A program made the translations under genes and the position numbers. The notes beneath the pieces are model-generated. The model worked only from the letters and a program-made list of their open reading frames with translations, ran no database searches and was not told the DNA's origin. A DNA stretch of 64,000 nucleotides from Thalassotalea insulae (GTDB lineage Bacteria; Pseudomonadota; Gammaproteobacteria; Enterobacterales; Alteromonadaceae): NCBI RefSeq assembly GCF_030161395.1, contig NZ_BSST01000001.1, positions 2,976,001-3,040,000 of the forward strand, read 5' to 3'. Of the stretch, positions 51,342 to 60,401 are shown piece by piece; within the stretch, counting starts at the first letter, position 1; each line of letters opens with the position of its first letter.

Positions 51342-51467
51342 ATGAAAAAGAAGTTATTGGCATTATGGCATACAGACTGTGAATTTTGCCGTAAAACGCG
51401 GTTAATTTTATTTTGGTTACTACTGATGCTGATTGCCGACGCACTTTGGTTTCATTTGCTATTTTAA
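51342..51467 (+). CDS. Small membrane protein with CxxC motif, 41 residues
   Basis: A short ORF with MKKKLLALWHTDCEFCRKTR followed by one hydrophobic helix (LILFWLLLMLIADALWFHLLF). The DCEFCRK segment is a CxxC in a thioredoxin-like setting (WxxxCxxC) next to the membrane. The ribosome site is weak. It ends 13 bp before iscX in the same direction. It may be an accessory of iron-sulfur or thiol chemistry, or a chance ORF; the codon pattern is plausible but not decisive. Confidence 0.5.
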   Translation: MKKKLLALWHTDCEFCRKTRLILFWLLLMLIADALWFHLLF

Positions 51468-51480
51468 TAAGGAATAGATC

Positions 51481-51681
51481 ATGGGATATCGTTGGATAGA
51501 TTCACAAGAACTGGCATTAGAGTTAATGGAGAAACACCCTGATGTTGACCCGTTTAAGCTGCATTTTACTGAACTACGAGAGTGGATTTTAGCATTAGAC
51601 AGTTTTGATGATGATCCAAATCATTGCGGTGAACGTATTTTAGAAGCCATTCAGCTGGCCTGGATGGCAGAAATGGATTAA
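51481..51681 (+). CDS. iscX: Iron-sulfur cluster assembly protein IscX
   Basis: 66 residues, the family length. It has WIDSQELALELMEKHPDVDP, FTELREWILALDSFDDDP and RILEAIQLAWMAEMD, with the acidic surface by which IscX binds IscS and iron. AAGGA precedes the ATG. In E. coli iscX is the last gene of the isc operon; here it is separate from any isc genes in the window and follows the CxxC ORF. Confidence 0.93.
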   Translation: MGYRWIDSQELALELMEKHPDVDPFKLHFTELREWILALDSFDDDPNHCGERILEAIQLAWMAEMD

Positions 51682-51862
51682 GAATAATTTAAATTCGTTC
51701 ATAGTTTGCTTTATTTAGCTAACTTTTAGCTATTTTTTGCCAATCTCTGTTTTGCTGACTGTTGTCTTGAATTGCTATCGATTATACTATCGATAATTAA
51801 TCTGGTGAATTTTCGTTATTCATTATATTTATCTTCAACTAACTAATAAAATTAAAGTCATT

Positions 51863-53554
51863 ATGCCAAAGTCGCCGAATCGTCCGTTATACATCCCTTA
51901 TGCTGGCCCCAGTCTGCTTGAGTCGCCTTTGTTAAATAAGGGGAGTGCGTTTTCCAAAGAGGAGCGCATTAGTTTTAATTTGACCGGATTACTGCCCCCT
52001 AGTTATGAAACAATAGAAGAGCAGGCGGATCGCTGTTACCGCCAATATAGTAGTTTTCGCACCAACCTTAATAAGCATATCTACCTGCGGGCGATTCAGG
52101 ATAAAAATGAAACCTTATATTACAAGTTAGTACAAGATCATTTAGAAGAGATGATGCCAATTATCTACACACCAACAGTGGGTGATGCTTGCGAGCAATT
52201 TTCTGACATTTACCGCAGTAACCGCGGTCTGTTTATTGCCTATGATGAGCGTGATCAAATCGATGATATATTACGCAATGCGACGAAAAATAAAGTCAAA
52301 GTGATAGTGGTAACCGACGGCGAGCGTATTTTAGGCCTAGGGGACCAGGGCATTGGTGGTATGGGGATCCCGATCGGAAAGCTAGCTTTATATACCGCCT
52401 GTGGTGGGATCAGTCCGGCATATTGTTTACCTGTGATGTTAGATGTCGGCACTAACAATGAAAAGTTATTAAATGACCCTATGTATATGGGCTCACGTCG
52501 TAAGCGTATCAGTCAGCCTGAGTACGATGAATTTGTTGATATGTTTATCAGTGCAGTTAAACGTCGCTGGCCGCATGTAATGTTACAGTTTGAAGATTTT
52601 GCTCAGCCAAATGCGACACCTTTATTAACGCGATATCGCGATAAAATTTGCTGTTTCAATGACGATATTCAGGGCACTGCGTCTGTTACTGTCGGGACCT
52701 TATTGGCGGCTTGTCGTTCTAAAGGGAAAAAGTTGTCGCAACAAAAAGTCACTTTCGTTGGCGCAGGATCTGCCGGTTGTGGTATTGCAGAGCAAATTAT
52801 TGCCCAAATGATCAGTGAAGGCATATCGCCCGAGCAGGCGCGTAGTCAGATCTTTATGGTAGACCGTTTCGGTTTATTAACCGAAGGTATGGCAGACTTG
52901 CGAGATTTTCAGCAAAAATTAATGCAGAAATCTTCGGCGTTAAATTCATGGCAAATTAGTGGTGATTATGCATCATTATTGGAAGTGATGGAAAATGCCA
53001 AACCAGATATTTTAATCGGTGTTTCTGGTGTCTCAGGTTTGTTTACCGAACAAGTAATAAAAACCATGAAAACGCATTGTGAACTGCCAATTATTTTCCC
53101 GTTAAGTAATCCGGTAAGGCAAGTAGAAGCAACGCCAGAGCAAGTGATTCATTGGACAGAAGGTCAGGCGATTGTCGCGACAGGTAGCCCGTTTGAGCCA
53201 GTTGAACATAATGGTAAACTTTATCCTATAGCTCAATGCAACAATAGTTATATTTTCCCGGGTTTAGGTTTAGGGGTAGTAGCAGCGAATATTAATCGTA
53301 TTACCGATGAAATGTTGATGGTTGCCAGTAAAACGTTAGCTGAAGCCTCACCATTAGCTAATCATGGCACTGGCGAACTGTTACCGCCGTTAACAGAAAT
53401 TGCTAACTTAAGTAAAAAGATAGCTTTTGCTGTTGCGCAAGTGGCATTTGATCAAGAACTAGCGCTACGTATTGATGATGATAATCTGCGGGCAAAAATT
53501 GAACGTAATTTTTGGCACCCCACATACCGTTATTATAAACGTATTAGTATTTAA
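51863..53554 (+). CDS. maeA: NAD-dependent malic enzyme
   Basis: 563 residues, the length of the E. coli SfcA/MaeA type. It has YYKLVQDHLEEMMPIIYTPTVGDACEQFSDIYR, VVTDGERILGLGDQGIGGMGIPIGKL (catalytic region), FNDDIQGTASV with metal-binding Asp, and the NAD loop VTFVGAGSAGCGIAEQII. It oxidatively decarboxylates malate to pyruvate. Monocistronic. Direct repeats of CTATCGAT lie about 70-90 bp upstream (51775-51794). Confidence 0.95.
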   Translation: MPKSPNRPLYIPYAGPSLLESPLLNKGSAFSKEERISFNLTGLLPPSYETIEEQADRCYRQYSSFRTNLNKHIYLRAIQDKNETLYYKLVQDHLEEMMPIIYTPTVGDACEQFSDIYRSNRGLFIAYDERDQIDDILRNATKNKVKVIVVTDGERILGLGDQGIGGMGIPIGKLALYTACGGISPAYCLPVMLDVGTNNEKLLNDPMYMGSRRKRISQPEYDEFVDMFISAVKRRWPHVMLQFEDFAQPNATPLLTRYRDKICCFNDDIQGTASVTVGTLLAACRSKGKKLSQQKVTFVGAGSAGCGIAEQIIAQMISEGISPEQARSQIFMVDRFGLLTEGMADLRDFQQKLMQKSSALNSWQISGDYASLLEVMENAKPDILIGVSGVSGLFTEQVIKTMKTHCELPIIFPLSNPVRQVEATPEQVIHWTEGQAIVATGSPFEPVEHNGKLYPIAQCNNSYIFPGLGLGVVAANINRITDEMLMVASKTLAEASPLANHGTGELLPPLTEIANLSKKIAFAVAQVAFDQELALRIDDDNLRAKIERNFWHPTYRYYKRISI

Positions 53555-53587
53555 TCTCAGCTTCGCATAAGTAATGGGATTTCAACG

Positions 53588-53616
53588 GGTATTTAACCAT
53601 TTGTTGGTTAAATACC
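53588..53616. other. Hairpin downstream of malic enzyme
   Basis: Twelve-base arms GGTATTTAACCA (53588-53599) and TGGTTAAATACC (53605-53616) with a 5-base loop. No T-run follows on plus, so it is a strong 3'-end hairpin of uncertain terminator activity. Confidence 0.5.
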
Positions 53617-53681
53617 GCGAATAATGCTCGGTTGGGGTTTATTGCAAATTTATAACAGTAGGCATTTAATTGTTATTGGTC

Positions 53682-53687
53682 TATAAT
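53682..53687 (+). promoter_or_regulatory. Likely -10 element of ndk
   Basis: Consensus TATAAT 53 bp before the ndk ATG. I see no good -35 hexamer at 16-18 bp. Confidence 0.4.
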
Positions 53688-53739
53688 CGCGCCCAAATTT
53701 TTTAATCTAATTTATTCAAATTATTAATAGGGGCTTATT

Positions 53740-54171
53740 ATGGCTATCGAACGTACGTTTTCTATCGTAAAACCAGATGCAGTAGCAAAAAATGTTATTG
53801 GTCAAATCTACAACCGTTTTGAAACTGCTGGTTTAAAAATCATTGCATCAAAAATGGTTCATTTATCTAAAGAACAAGCTGAAGGTTTTTATGCTGAGCA
53901 TAGCGAACGTCCTTTTTTTGGTGCTTTAGTTGAGTTTATGACTTCTGGCCCGGTAATGGTTCAAGTGTTAGAAGGCGAAAATGCGGTACTTAAAAACCGT
54001 GAAATCATGGGCGCGACTAACCCTGCTGAAGCATTAGCGGGTACATTACGTGCTGATTACGCTGATTCAATTGATGAAAATGCTTGTCACGGCTCAGATG
54101 CGTTAGAATCTGCGGCTCGTGAAATTGCCTATTTCTTCTCAGACGAAGAGATTTGCCCACGCACTCGTTAA
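53740..54171 (+). CDS. ndk: Nucleoside diphosphate kinase
   Basis: 143 residues, the usual length. It opens AIERTFSIVKPDAVAKN. The active-site His is in the segment GTLRADYADSIDENACHGSD (NxxHGSD), and P-loop-like FFGALVEFMTSGPV is present. It balances nucleoside triphosphates. Followed by an unusual nested hairpin and a terminator. Confidence 0.97.
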   Translation: MAIERTFSIVKPDAVAKNVIGQIYNRFETAGLKIIASKMVHLSKEQAEGFYAEHSERPFFGALVEFMTSGPVMVQVLEGENAVLKNREIMGATNPAEALAGTLRADYADSIDENACHGSDALESAAREIAYFFSDEEICPRTR

Positions 54172-54211
54172 TTCAGCGTTAATCTTCGCTGTTAATAAAT
54201 CTTCTTTGTCG

Positions 54212-54246
54212 GTGGTGCTCACGTAGTAAACTACGCTTTGCACCAC
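54212..54246. repeat. Nested stem-loop downstream of ndk
   Basis: Outer arms GTGGTGC (54212-54218) and GCACCAC (54240-54246) enclose inner arms CGTAGT (54222-54227) and ACTACG (54230-54235). The internal loops are TCA and CTTT. It is a two-step hairpin without a T-run, in the 339-bp gap before rlmN. Such intergenic hairpins often occur in many copies in Alteromonadales genomes; only one copy is in this window. Confidence 0.5.
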
Positions 54247-54296
54247 TTTCGCGAATATTTCCTAACAGCTGTGATTATCAACTGAATTAAATATTG

Positions 54297-54331
54297 AAAG
54301 GATTTTGCTGATTTTCAGTGAAATCCTTTTC
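54297..54331 (+). terminator. Terminator of ndk
   Basis: Outer arms AAAGGATTT (54297-54305) and AAATCCTTT (54321-54329), with an inner CTGA/TCAG extension, ending in T residues. Confidence 0.7.
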
Positions 54332-54441
54332 TACGTATAGTGGTTTCACTTTTGTCATTAAATTTGAGTATTGCTTGGCGGTGATAGTATCTGCATTAAT
54401 TGCCTGAGCATATTAAAATTTAGCGATAGTTCGAATTCAAA

Positions 54442-54470
54442 TTGTCTGCTTCGCCTAAAAAGTGTACAAT
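54442..54470 (+). promoter_or_regulatory. Likely rlmN promoter
   Basis: TTGTCT (54442-54447), 17-bp spacer and TACAAT (54465-54470), 41 bp before the rlmN ATG. Four of six and five of six consensus matches. Confidence 0.5.
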
Positions 54471-54510
54471 TTGCGCCCTTTAAATTTTGTTATATTGAGA
54501 AAGTTCTTTC

Positions 54511-55671
54511 ATGAGTGATGTTACCGAAGTGGTTACGCCATCTGCGACTAAAAAAGTCAATCTGTTAAATTTTGATCATCAATCGATGCGTGAGTATTTT
54601 GCTTCTATTGGTGAAAAGCCGTTTCGTGCTGATCAAATCATGAAATGGATATATCACTTTGGTTATTCAGACTTTGAGTTAATGACCAATCTTAATAAAA
54701 AATTGCGGGAAAAGTTACAGCGAAATACTGAGATTAAAGCGCCGGAAATATCACAAAAGCAAGTATCTTCTGATGGTACGATAAAATATGCCCTTAAGCT
54801 CGAAGGTGGGCAGGAAGTGGAAACTGTTTGGATCCCGGAAAATGATCGCGCAACTTTATGTGTCTCTTCTCAGGTAGGTTGTGCTTTGGAATGTACCTTT
54901 TGCTCTACTGCACAACAAGGTTTTAACCGTAACTTGTCGATGGCTGAAATCATCGGCCAGGTCTGGCGCGTAGCAAATGATATTGGCGCTACCCGCATTG
55001 CCGGTAAACGTCCTATTACCAATATTGTGATGATGGGCATGGGCGAACCTTTGCTTAATATGAAAAACCTGATCCCGGCATTAGACACCATGCTAAATGA
55101 TTTAGGTTATGGCTTATCAAAACGTCGCGTAACAGTTAGTACTTCTGGTGTGGTGCCTGCGCTTGATATGCTGAAAGAAAAAATCGATTGCGCGTTGGCA
55201 ATCTCAATTCATGCACCGGATAATAAACTGCGTGATGAATTAGTACCACTCAATAAAAAATATCCGTTAGAAGAGTTTTTGCAGGCAGCTGGCCGTTATA
55301 TTGATGGTTCTAAAGCCAATAAGCAGGCGACGATAGAATATGTGATGCTAGATCATGTCAATGATAGTACCGAGCAAGCACATCAATTAGCGCATGCACT
55401 AAAAGATTTACCGAGTAAAATTAATTTGATCCCCTTTAACCCTTACCCGGGATCGCCGTACAAACGTTCGAGTAATTCACGTATCGATAGATTTGATAAA
55501 GTCTTGCAATCTTATGGACTTACAGTGATCACTCGTCGTACTCGAGGTGACGATATTGACGCTGCTTGCGGTCAACTAGCCGGGGATGTTTTAGACCGTA
55601 CTAAACGTACTTCCGCTAATGCGGAAAAAAAACAGGTGAAAGCTGAACAAATTTCAGTAAAAATAGTCTGA
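54511..55671 (+). CDS. rlmN: Dual-specificity 23S rRNA/tRNA adenine-C2 methyltransferase RlmN
   Basis: 386 residues (E. coli 384). Radical SAM motif C-x3-C-x2-C in QVGCALECTFCSTAQQG (about 124-140), NIVMMGMGEPLLN, and the C-terminal catalytic Cys in DDIDAACGQLAGD. It methylates A2503 of 23S rRNA and A37 of some tRNAs. First gene of the block leading to der; pilF starts 33 bp downstream. Confidence 0.96.
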   Translation: MSDVTEVVTPSATKKVNLLNFDHQSMREYFASIGEKPFRADQIMKWIYHFGYSDFELMTNLNKKLREKLQRNTEIKAPEISQKQVSSDGTIKYALKLEGGQEVETVWIPENDRATLCVSSQVGCALECTFCSTAQQGFNRNLSMAEIIGQVWRVANDIGATRIAGKRPITNIVMMGMGEPLLNMKNLIPALDTMLNDLGYGLSKRRVTVSTSGVVPALDMLKEKIDCALAISIHAPDNKLRDELVPLNKKYPLEEFLQAAGRYIDGSKANKQATIEYVMLDHVNDSTEQAHQLAHALKDLPSKINLIPFNPYPGSPYKRSSNSRIDRFDKVLQSYGLTVITRRTRGDDIDAACGQLAGDVLDRTKRTSANAEKKQVKAEQISVKIV

Positions 55672-55704
55672 TAATGTACAAATAAAGAGTGACGTCAGTA
55701 ATTT

Positions 55705-56895
55705 ATGGAAAAATATAATCGGTTTATTCTCAGCTGTTGTTTAGCAATGGCCGTTTCAGGCTGTGTCACTCAAACTTACGAAAACGATAACGCAACCCCT
55801 GTTGTCCAAAATGAATCTTCTAATAATGAAATCGCCATGACGCGTATTTCACTTGGACTTGGTTATTTAAAAATGGGCAATACCACTCAGGCGAAATTGA
55901 ATCTGGAAAAAGCAAAGCGCTATGCGCCTAAGCTAGTACAGGTGCATACGGCATTTGCTCACTACTATGATAGTGTTGGAGAACCAGAACAGGCAACCGC
56001 AGCGTATGAACAAGCATTATCGTTAAAGTCGGATGATGCCGATACCCTGAATAATTATGGTGTCTTTCTCTGTAAGCAAGGCAAATATGCGGCCGCAGAA
56101 AAACAAATTTTAAAGGCGATAGCCGTACCTAGCTATCTGCTAGTGTCACAAAGTTATGAAAACTTGGCGTTATGTCAATTAAAGGCAAATCATTTCGATG
56201 AAGCTGAACTGTATCTGGAAAAAGCGATTTTACATAGTCCAAGTGATGCATCGTCATTACTAAATATGGTCAAATTGCAATATGCCAAAGGTGCTTACAA
56301 ATCGGCGGAAAATCATTTACATCGTTACGAAAAAGCAACTCGACGTTTTTCACCTGATTCGTTAGCTCTGGCTTATAAAGTATTTGCACAGCAAAACAAG
56401 TTAAAAATGGCCAAAAATTATGCTGCCATGTTAGTGAAAATGTTCCCTCATAGTTATCAGGCAAAGCAGTATTTACTGAATGGCCTGAGAGAAATTGAAG
56501 CAGATCGTATAGCGAAACAATATTATTTGGCTAAGCAGAACAGTAAACCTAAAAAGCAAAAGCGTACGCTTAAGTTATCGCCTAAGACTCAAAGTACAGC
56601 ACCTAAGCTGGAGAGCCAAGTTAATAAGCCAGTAGTGAAAATGGAAAAGCCAGAGGTAAAATCCGCGAGTCAAACTGTTGATAAAGTCATAGTCGAAAAG
56701 ACGACCCAGACTGATGCTAAGGTTTCTGTACCAGTGCATGTTGTGAGCAAGGGTGATAGTTTATACTCGATTTCGAAAAAGTATAATATTCATATGAAAG
56801 CGATTGAACGCTGGAATGGTATTAAACGTAGCGACTTGATAAAAATTGGTGACGTGATTTACCTGGCAAACCCAAAAAAAGTAGCAAAATCTTAA
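55705..56895 (+). CDS. pilF: Type IV pilus biogenesis lipoprotein PilF/PilW with C-terminal LysM domain
   Basis: 396 residues; PilF is usually about 250. Lipoprotein signal with lipobox AVSGC (Cys about 20). TPR repeats about 45-250 (GLGYLKMGNTTQAKLNLEKA, AFAHYYDSVGEPEQATAAYEQAL and further). Then a Lys/Pro-rich linker (about 272-345) and a LysM domain at the C-terminus (VVSKGDSLYSISKKYNIHMK ... LIKIGDVIYLANP). PilF helps the PilQ secretin assemble; LysM would tie it to peptidoglycan. Its place between rlmN and rodZ is the conserved one. Confidence 0.9.
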   Translation: MEKYNRFILSCCLAMAVSGCVTQTYENDNATPVVQNESSNNEIAMTRISLGLGYLKMGNTTQAKLNLEKAKRYAPKLVQVHTAFAHYYDSVGEPEQATAAYEQALSLKSDDADTLNNYGVFLCKQGKYAAAEKQILKAIAVPSYLLVSQSYENLALCQLKANHFDEAELYLEKAILHSPSDASSLLNMVKLQYAKGAYKSAENHLHRYEKATRRFSPDSLALAYKVFAQQNKLKMAKNYAAMLVKMFPHSYQAKQYLLNGLREIEADRIAKQYYLAKQNSKPKKQKRTLKLSPKTQSTAPKLESQVNKPVVKMEKPEVKSASQTVDKVIVEKTTQTDAKVSVPVHVVSKGDSLYSISKKYNIHMKAIERWNGIKRSDLIKIGDVIYLANPKKVAKS

Positions 56896-56908
56896 GGGTT
56901 AGAACTAG

Positions 56909-57874
56909 ATGAGTAATGAAAATACAGTAGCAGACTTGTCAGAAGATATTGAAGTAGTTGGCCCTGGGCAAATGCTGGCAGAAGCGCGAACGGCTATCGG
57001 ATTAAGTCAGCAACAAGTTGCTGATAAATTAAATTTTCGCACTGCCTTAGTGAAAGAAATTGAGCAGGATATTTTTGATAAAACGCTGCCTGATACGTTT
57101 AATCGTGGTTATTTAAAAAATTACGCTAAGCTGGTCAATATCTCAGTAAGTGACGTGTTGGCAAGCTATGAAATGCTCAATGTTGCGCAGCAGCAATGCG
57201 CTGAAATGCAAAGTTTTTCTAAGCAAACAGAAAAGCAGGCAGAAAATAATCGTATTATGTGGCTCAGTTATTTGATCTTGGCGTTGTTAATCGGTTCAAC
57301 CATAGTTTGGTGGTTGCAAGACAGTAAACAAAATCAACCACAAGCAACAGCTAAAGTAACAACCCGTTCTGTGCAAAAGCCGCAAGTGGAACAAGAACAA
57401 CCAGTTGCAGGTGATCAACAAATAACGATAACCTCACCAGCAATTAACGACGATAGTGCTAGAGCACCGTTAGCAGATACATTAGTGACACCTTCACCGC
57501 AAGAGACTAAAGCTAGTGTTGAAGCTATTCAACCGCTGGTTGAACAAGACCTTGATGCTAGGGAAAGTCAGGTGGAAAAAGTAGCTGTAACACAAGATAA
57601 TGTCGCTGAAACTGAAACAGATTTTGGTACATTGGAAAGTGCCCAATTTACCTTTTCCGGTGATTGCTGGGTTAATATTTATGATGCTACTGGTGAGCGT
57701 ATTGCCTGGGGCATTAAAAAGTCTGGTTATGTAATGAATATTAGTGGTCAGGCACCGTTTACTATCACTTTAGGTAAACCTGAATTAGTTAGTATCGTAT
57801 TTGAGCAACAAGCGGTTGATATGTCGCAGTTTAGCCAAGGTAATATTGCTAAATTTACCTTACCTATTGAATAA
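56909..57874 (+). CDS. rodZ: RodZ-like cell-shape protein (HTH plus DUF4115)
   Basis: 321 residues. Cytoplasmic helix-turn-helix (about 18-85) with GQMLAEARTAIGLSQQQVADKLNFRT, one membrane helix (about 113-132, WLSYLILALLIGSTIVWWL), a Gln/Thr/Pro-rich periplasmic linker, and a C-terminal DUF4115 domain (FTFSGDCWVNIYDATGERIAWG). RodZ links MreB to the elongation machinery. 13 bp after pilF and 27 bp before ispG. Confidence 0.92.
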   Translation: MSNENTVADLSEDIEVVGPGQMLAEARTAIGLSQQQVADKLNFRTALVKEIEQDIFDKTLPDTFNRGYLKNYAKLVNISVSDVLASYEMLNVAQQQCAEMQSFSKQTEKQAENNRIMWLSYLILALLIGSTIVWWLQDSKQNQPQATAKVTTRSVQKPQVEQEQPVAGDQQITITSPAINDDSARAPLADTLVTPSPQETKASVEAIQPLVEQDLDARESQVEKVAVTQDNVAETETDFGTLESAQFTFSGDCWVNIYDATGERIAWGIKKSGYVMNISGQAPFTITLGKPELVSIVFEQQAVDMSQFSQGNIAKFTLPIE

Positions 57875-57901
57875 CACGTTTCGATAATCTTTTGAGTTAT
57901 T

Positions 57902-59020
57902 ATGTTTAAAGAATCTCCAATTATCCGCAGAAAGTCTCGACAAATCATGGTTGGTAATGTCCCTGTTGGTGGCGATGCGCCAATTAGCGTACAGTCGATG
58001 ACCAATACCTTGACCACAGATGTTGCCGCAACCGTCGCGCAAATCAAATCATTGGAAGCGGTGGGGGCAGATATTGTCCGGGTCAGTGTGCCGACGATGG
58101 ACGCAGCTGAAGCGTTTAAAGAAATTAAAAAACAAGTGAATGTGCCGTTAGTGACTGATATTCATTTTGATTATCGTATTGCACTTAAAGTGGCTGACTA
58201 TGGCGCTGATTGTTTACGTATTAATCCGGGGAATATTGGTCGGGAAGATCGCGTCAGAGCCGTGGTTGAGTGCGCCCGAGATAAAAATATTCCAATTCGT
58301 ATCGGCGTTAATGGCGGTTCACTGGAGCGGGATATTCAGGAAAAGTATACAGAGCCAACACCGGAAGCTTTATTAGAGTCAGCGATGCGTCATGTCGATA
58401 TTTTAGACCGCCTGAACTTTCACGAATTTAAAGTCAGTGTTAAGGCTTCTGATGTATTTCTTGCCGTCGGCTCATACCGACTATTGGCCAAACAAATTGA
58501 TAACCCGTTACATCTAGGAATAACGGAGGCTGGCGGTCTACGTTCTGGTTCGGTAAAGTCCTCTGTGGGGTTAGGCTTATTATTATCTGAAGGTATCGGT
58601 GATACCTTGCGTGTGTCATTAGCGGCGGATCCGGTAGAAGAAATTAAAGTTGGTTTTGATATTTTAAAATCGTTGAAGTTACGTAGCCGGGGCATTAATT
58701 TTATCGCATGTCCAAGTTGTTCACGTCAGGAATTTGATGTTATTAACACCGTTAATCAGTTAGAGCAAAGGGTGGAAGATATCTTAACTCCAATGGATGT
58801 CTCTATTATTGGCTGTATTGTCAATGGTCCGGGAGAAGCAACGGTTTCTGATCTTGGCTTAACTGGCAGCAGCAAAAAAAGTGGTTTCTATTTAGACGGC
58901 GTTCGTCAAAAAGAGCGCTTTGATAACAATGATTTAGTCAATCAACTGGAACAACGTATCCGCGCTAAAGCGGCAATGTTGGATCAATCAAGAAAAATTA
59001 ATATCCAAGAAATCGAATAG
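57902..59020 (+). CDS. ispG: 4-hydroxy-3-methylbut-2-enyl diphosphate synthase
   Basis: 372 residues, the E. coli length. It opens RRKSRQIMVGNVPVGGDAPI then SVQSMTNTLTTDV. The 4Fe-4S Cys ligands are visible in FIACPSCSRQEFD and SIIGCIVNGPGEA. Penultimate step of the MEP isoprenoid pathway. Follows rodZ closely; the conserved order continues with hisS. Confidence 0.97.
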   Translation: MFKESPIIRRKSRQIMVGNVPVGGDAPISVQSMTNTLTTDVAATVAQIKSLEAVGADIVRVSVPTMDAAEAFKEIKKQVNVPLVTDIHFDYRIALKVADYGADCLRINPGNIGREDRVRAVVECARDKNIPIRIGVNGGSLERDIQEKYTEPTPEALLESAMRHVDILDRLNFHEFKVSVKASDVFLAVGSYRLLAKQIDNPLHLGITEAGGLRSGSVKSSVGLGLLLSEGIGDTLRVSLAADPVEEIKVGFDILKSLKLRSRGINFIACPSCSRQEFDVINTVNQLEQRVEDILTPMDVSIIGCIVNGPGEATVSDLGLTGSSKKSGFYLDGVRQKERFDNNDLVNQLEQRIRAKAAMLDQSRKINIQEIE

Positions 59021-59047
59021 CAACTTCCGTGCTTATATCATGGCTAG

Positions 59048-59076
59048 TTTACGTTTGGTGGTAAACTGCCTATAAT
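59048..59076 (+). promoter_or_regulatory. Likely hisS promoter
   Basis: TTTACG (59048-59053), 17-bp spacer and consensus TATAAT (59071-59076), 41 bp before the hisS GTG. This suggests that hisS to bamB can be expressed apart from ispG. Confidence 0.55.
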
Positions 59077-59117
59077 GCGCGCTTTATTTTAATATTTCTG
59101 TGAGAGAGAACACTTAG

Positions 59118-60392
59118 GTGAGTAAAACAATTCAGGCGATTAGAGGGATGAACGATTGTTTACCTTCTGAAACAAATGTTTGGCAAATGGTTGAATCTGT
59201 ATTGCGTCGTGTTGTGAGCAATTACGGTTTTGCTGAGATTCGGATGCCGATTGTTGAATCAACCGCTTTGTTTAAACGTTCTATCGGTGAAGTAACTGAT
59301 ATCGTTGAAAAAGAAATGTACACTTTTGACGACCGTAACGGTGATAGCTTAACCTTACGTCCGGAAGGCACGGCATCTTGTGTGCGTGCTGGAAATCAGC
59401 ATGGGCTGCTATACAATCAGGAACAACGCCTGTGGTATATGGGGCCGATGTTTAGACATGAAAGACCACAGAAAGGGCGCTATCGTCAGTTTCACCAGTT
59501 TGGTGTTGAAGCGTTTGGTATCGCTACGCCGGATATTGATGCAGAAGTGATCAGTTTAACGGCGCGTTTATGGCGTGAATTAGGCATTAGTGACTATGTT
59601 ACTTTAGAGATAAACTCGTTAGGCTCGAACGAGGAACGTGCTACATACCGTGATGCCTTAGTGGCATTTTTAACAGAAAGAGTCGATCAATTAGATGAAG
59701 ATTCTAAGCGTCGGATGCATACTAATCCATTACGCGTACTTGATAGTAAGAACCCGCAAGTTCAGGAAGCACTAGAAGGTGCGCCTAAATTAGCCGATTA
59801 TTTTGGTGACGAATCGCGTGAACATTTTGCTCAGGTTTGTCAGCGCTTAGCAGCGGCAGGTATTAACTATGTGATTAACGACAAGCTCGTACGTGGTTTA
59901 GATTATTATAATCGCACCGTATTTGAATGGGTCACTGACAGTTTAGGGGCTCAGGGCACGGTTTGTGCTGGTGGTCGTTATGATGGTTTGGTTGAACAGC
60001 TTGGTGGCAAAACAACACCAGCGTTTGGTTTTGCTTTAGGTATAGAACGACTAGTACTAATGCTGACCAGTTTAGATAAAGCGCAAAACGTTCGTTCACA
60101 AGTGGATGCTTATGTCATTATGTTAGGTGATGACATAAGCATTAGCGGTAATGCATTAGCAGAAAAATGGCGAGATCTGGTACCGGATATTCGCATTCAA
60201 TGCCACTGTGGTGGTGGCAATATGAAAAAACAAATGAAACGTGCAGATAAGTCAGGTGCACAAATTGCACTTATCTTGGGAGAAGATGAAATAGCTAACC
60301 AAGAAGTGACAGTAAAATATTTACGCGGGCAAGATGAACAACAAAGTGTGGCATTTGACCAAATACCGCACTTATTAACGACATTAATTTAA
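59118..60392 (+). CDS. hisS: Histidyl-tRNA synthetase
   Basis: 424 residues, GTG start with a GAGAG purine stretch before it. Class II motifs: motif 2 MGPMFRHERPQKGRYRQFHQ, histidine-binding LVRGLDYYNRTVFEW, and motif 3 GFALGIERLVLML; TLRPEGTASCVRA is also present. It charges tRNA-His. Confidence 0.97.
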   Translation: MSKTIQAIRGMNDCLPSETNVWQMVESVLRRVVSNYGFAEIRMPIVESTALFKRSIGEVTDIVEKEMYTFDDRNGDSLTLRPEGTASCVRAGNQHGLLYNQEQRLWYMGPMFRHERPQKGRYRQFHQFGVEAFGIATPDIDAEVISLTARLWRELGISDYVTLEINSLGSNEERATYRDALVAFLTERVDQLDEDSKRRMHTNPLRVLDSKNPQVQEALEGAPKLADYFGDESREHFAQVCQRLAAAGINYVINDKLVRGLDYYNRTVFEWVTDSLGAQGTVCAGGRYDGLVEQLGGKTTPAFGFALGIERLVLMLTSLDKAQNVRSQVDAYVIMLGDDISISGNALAEKWRDLVPDIRIQCHCGGGNMKKQMKRADKSGAQIALILGEDEIANQEVTVKYLRGQDEQQSVAFDQIPHLLTTLI

Positions 60393-60401
60393 GGGTAAAC
60401 T

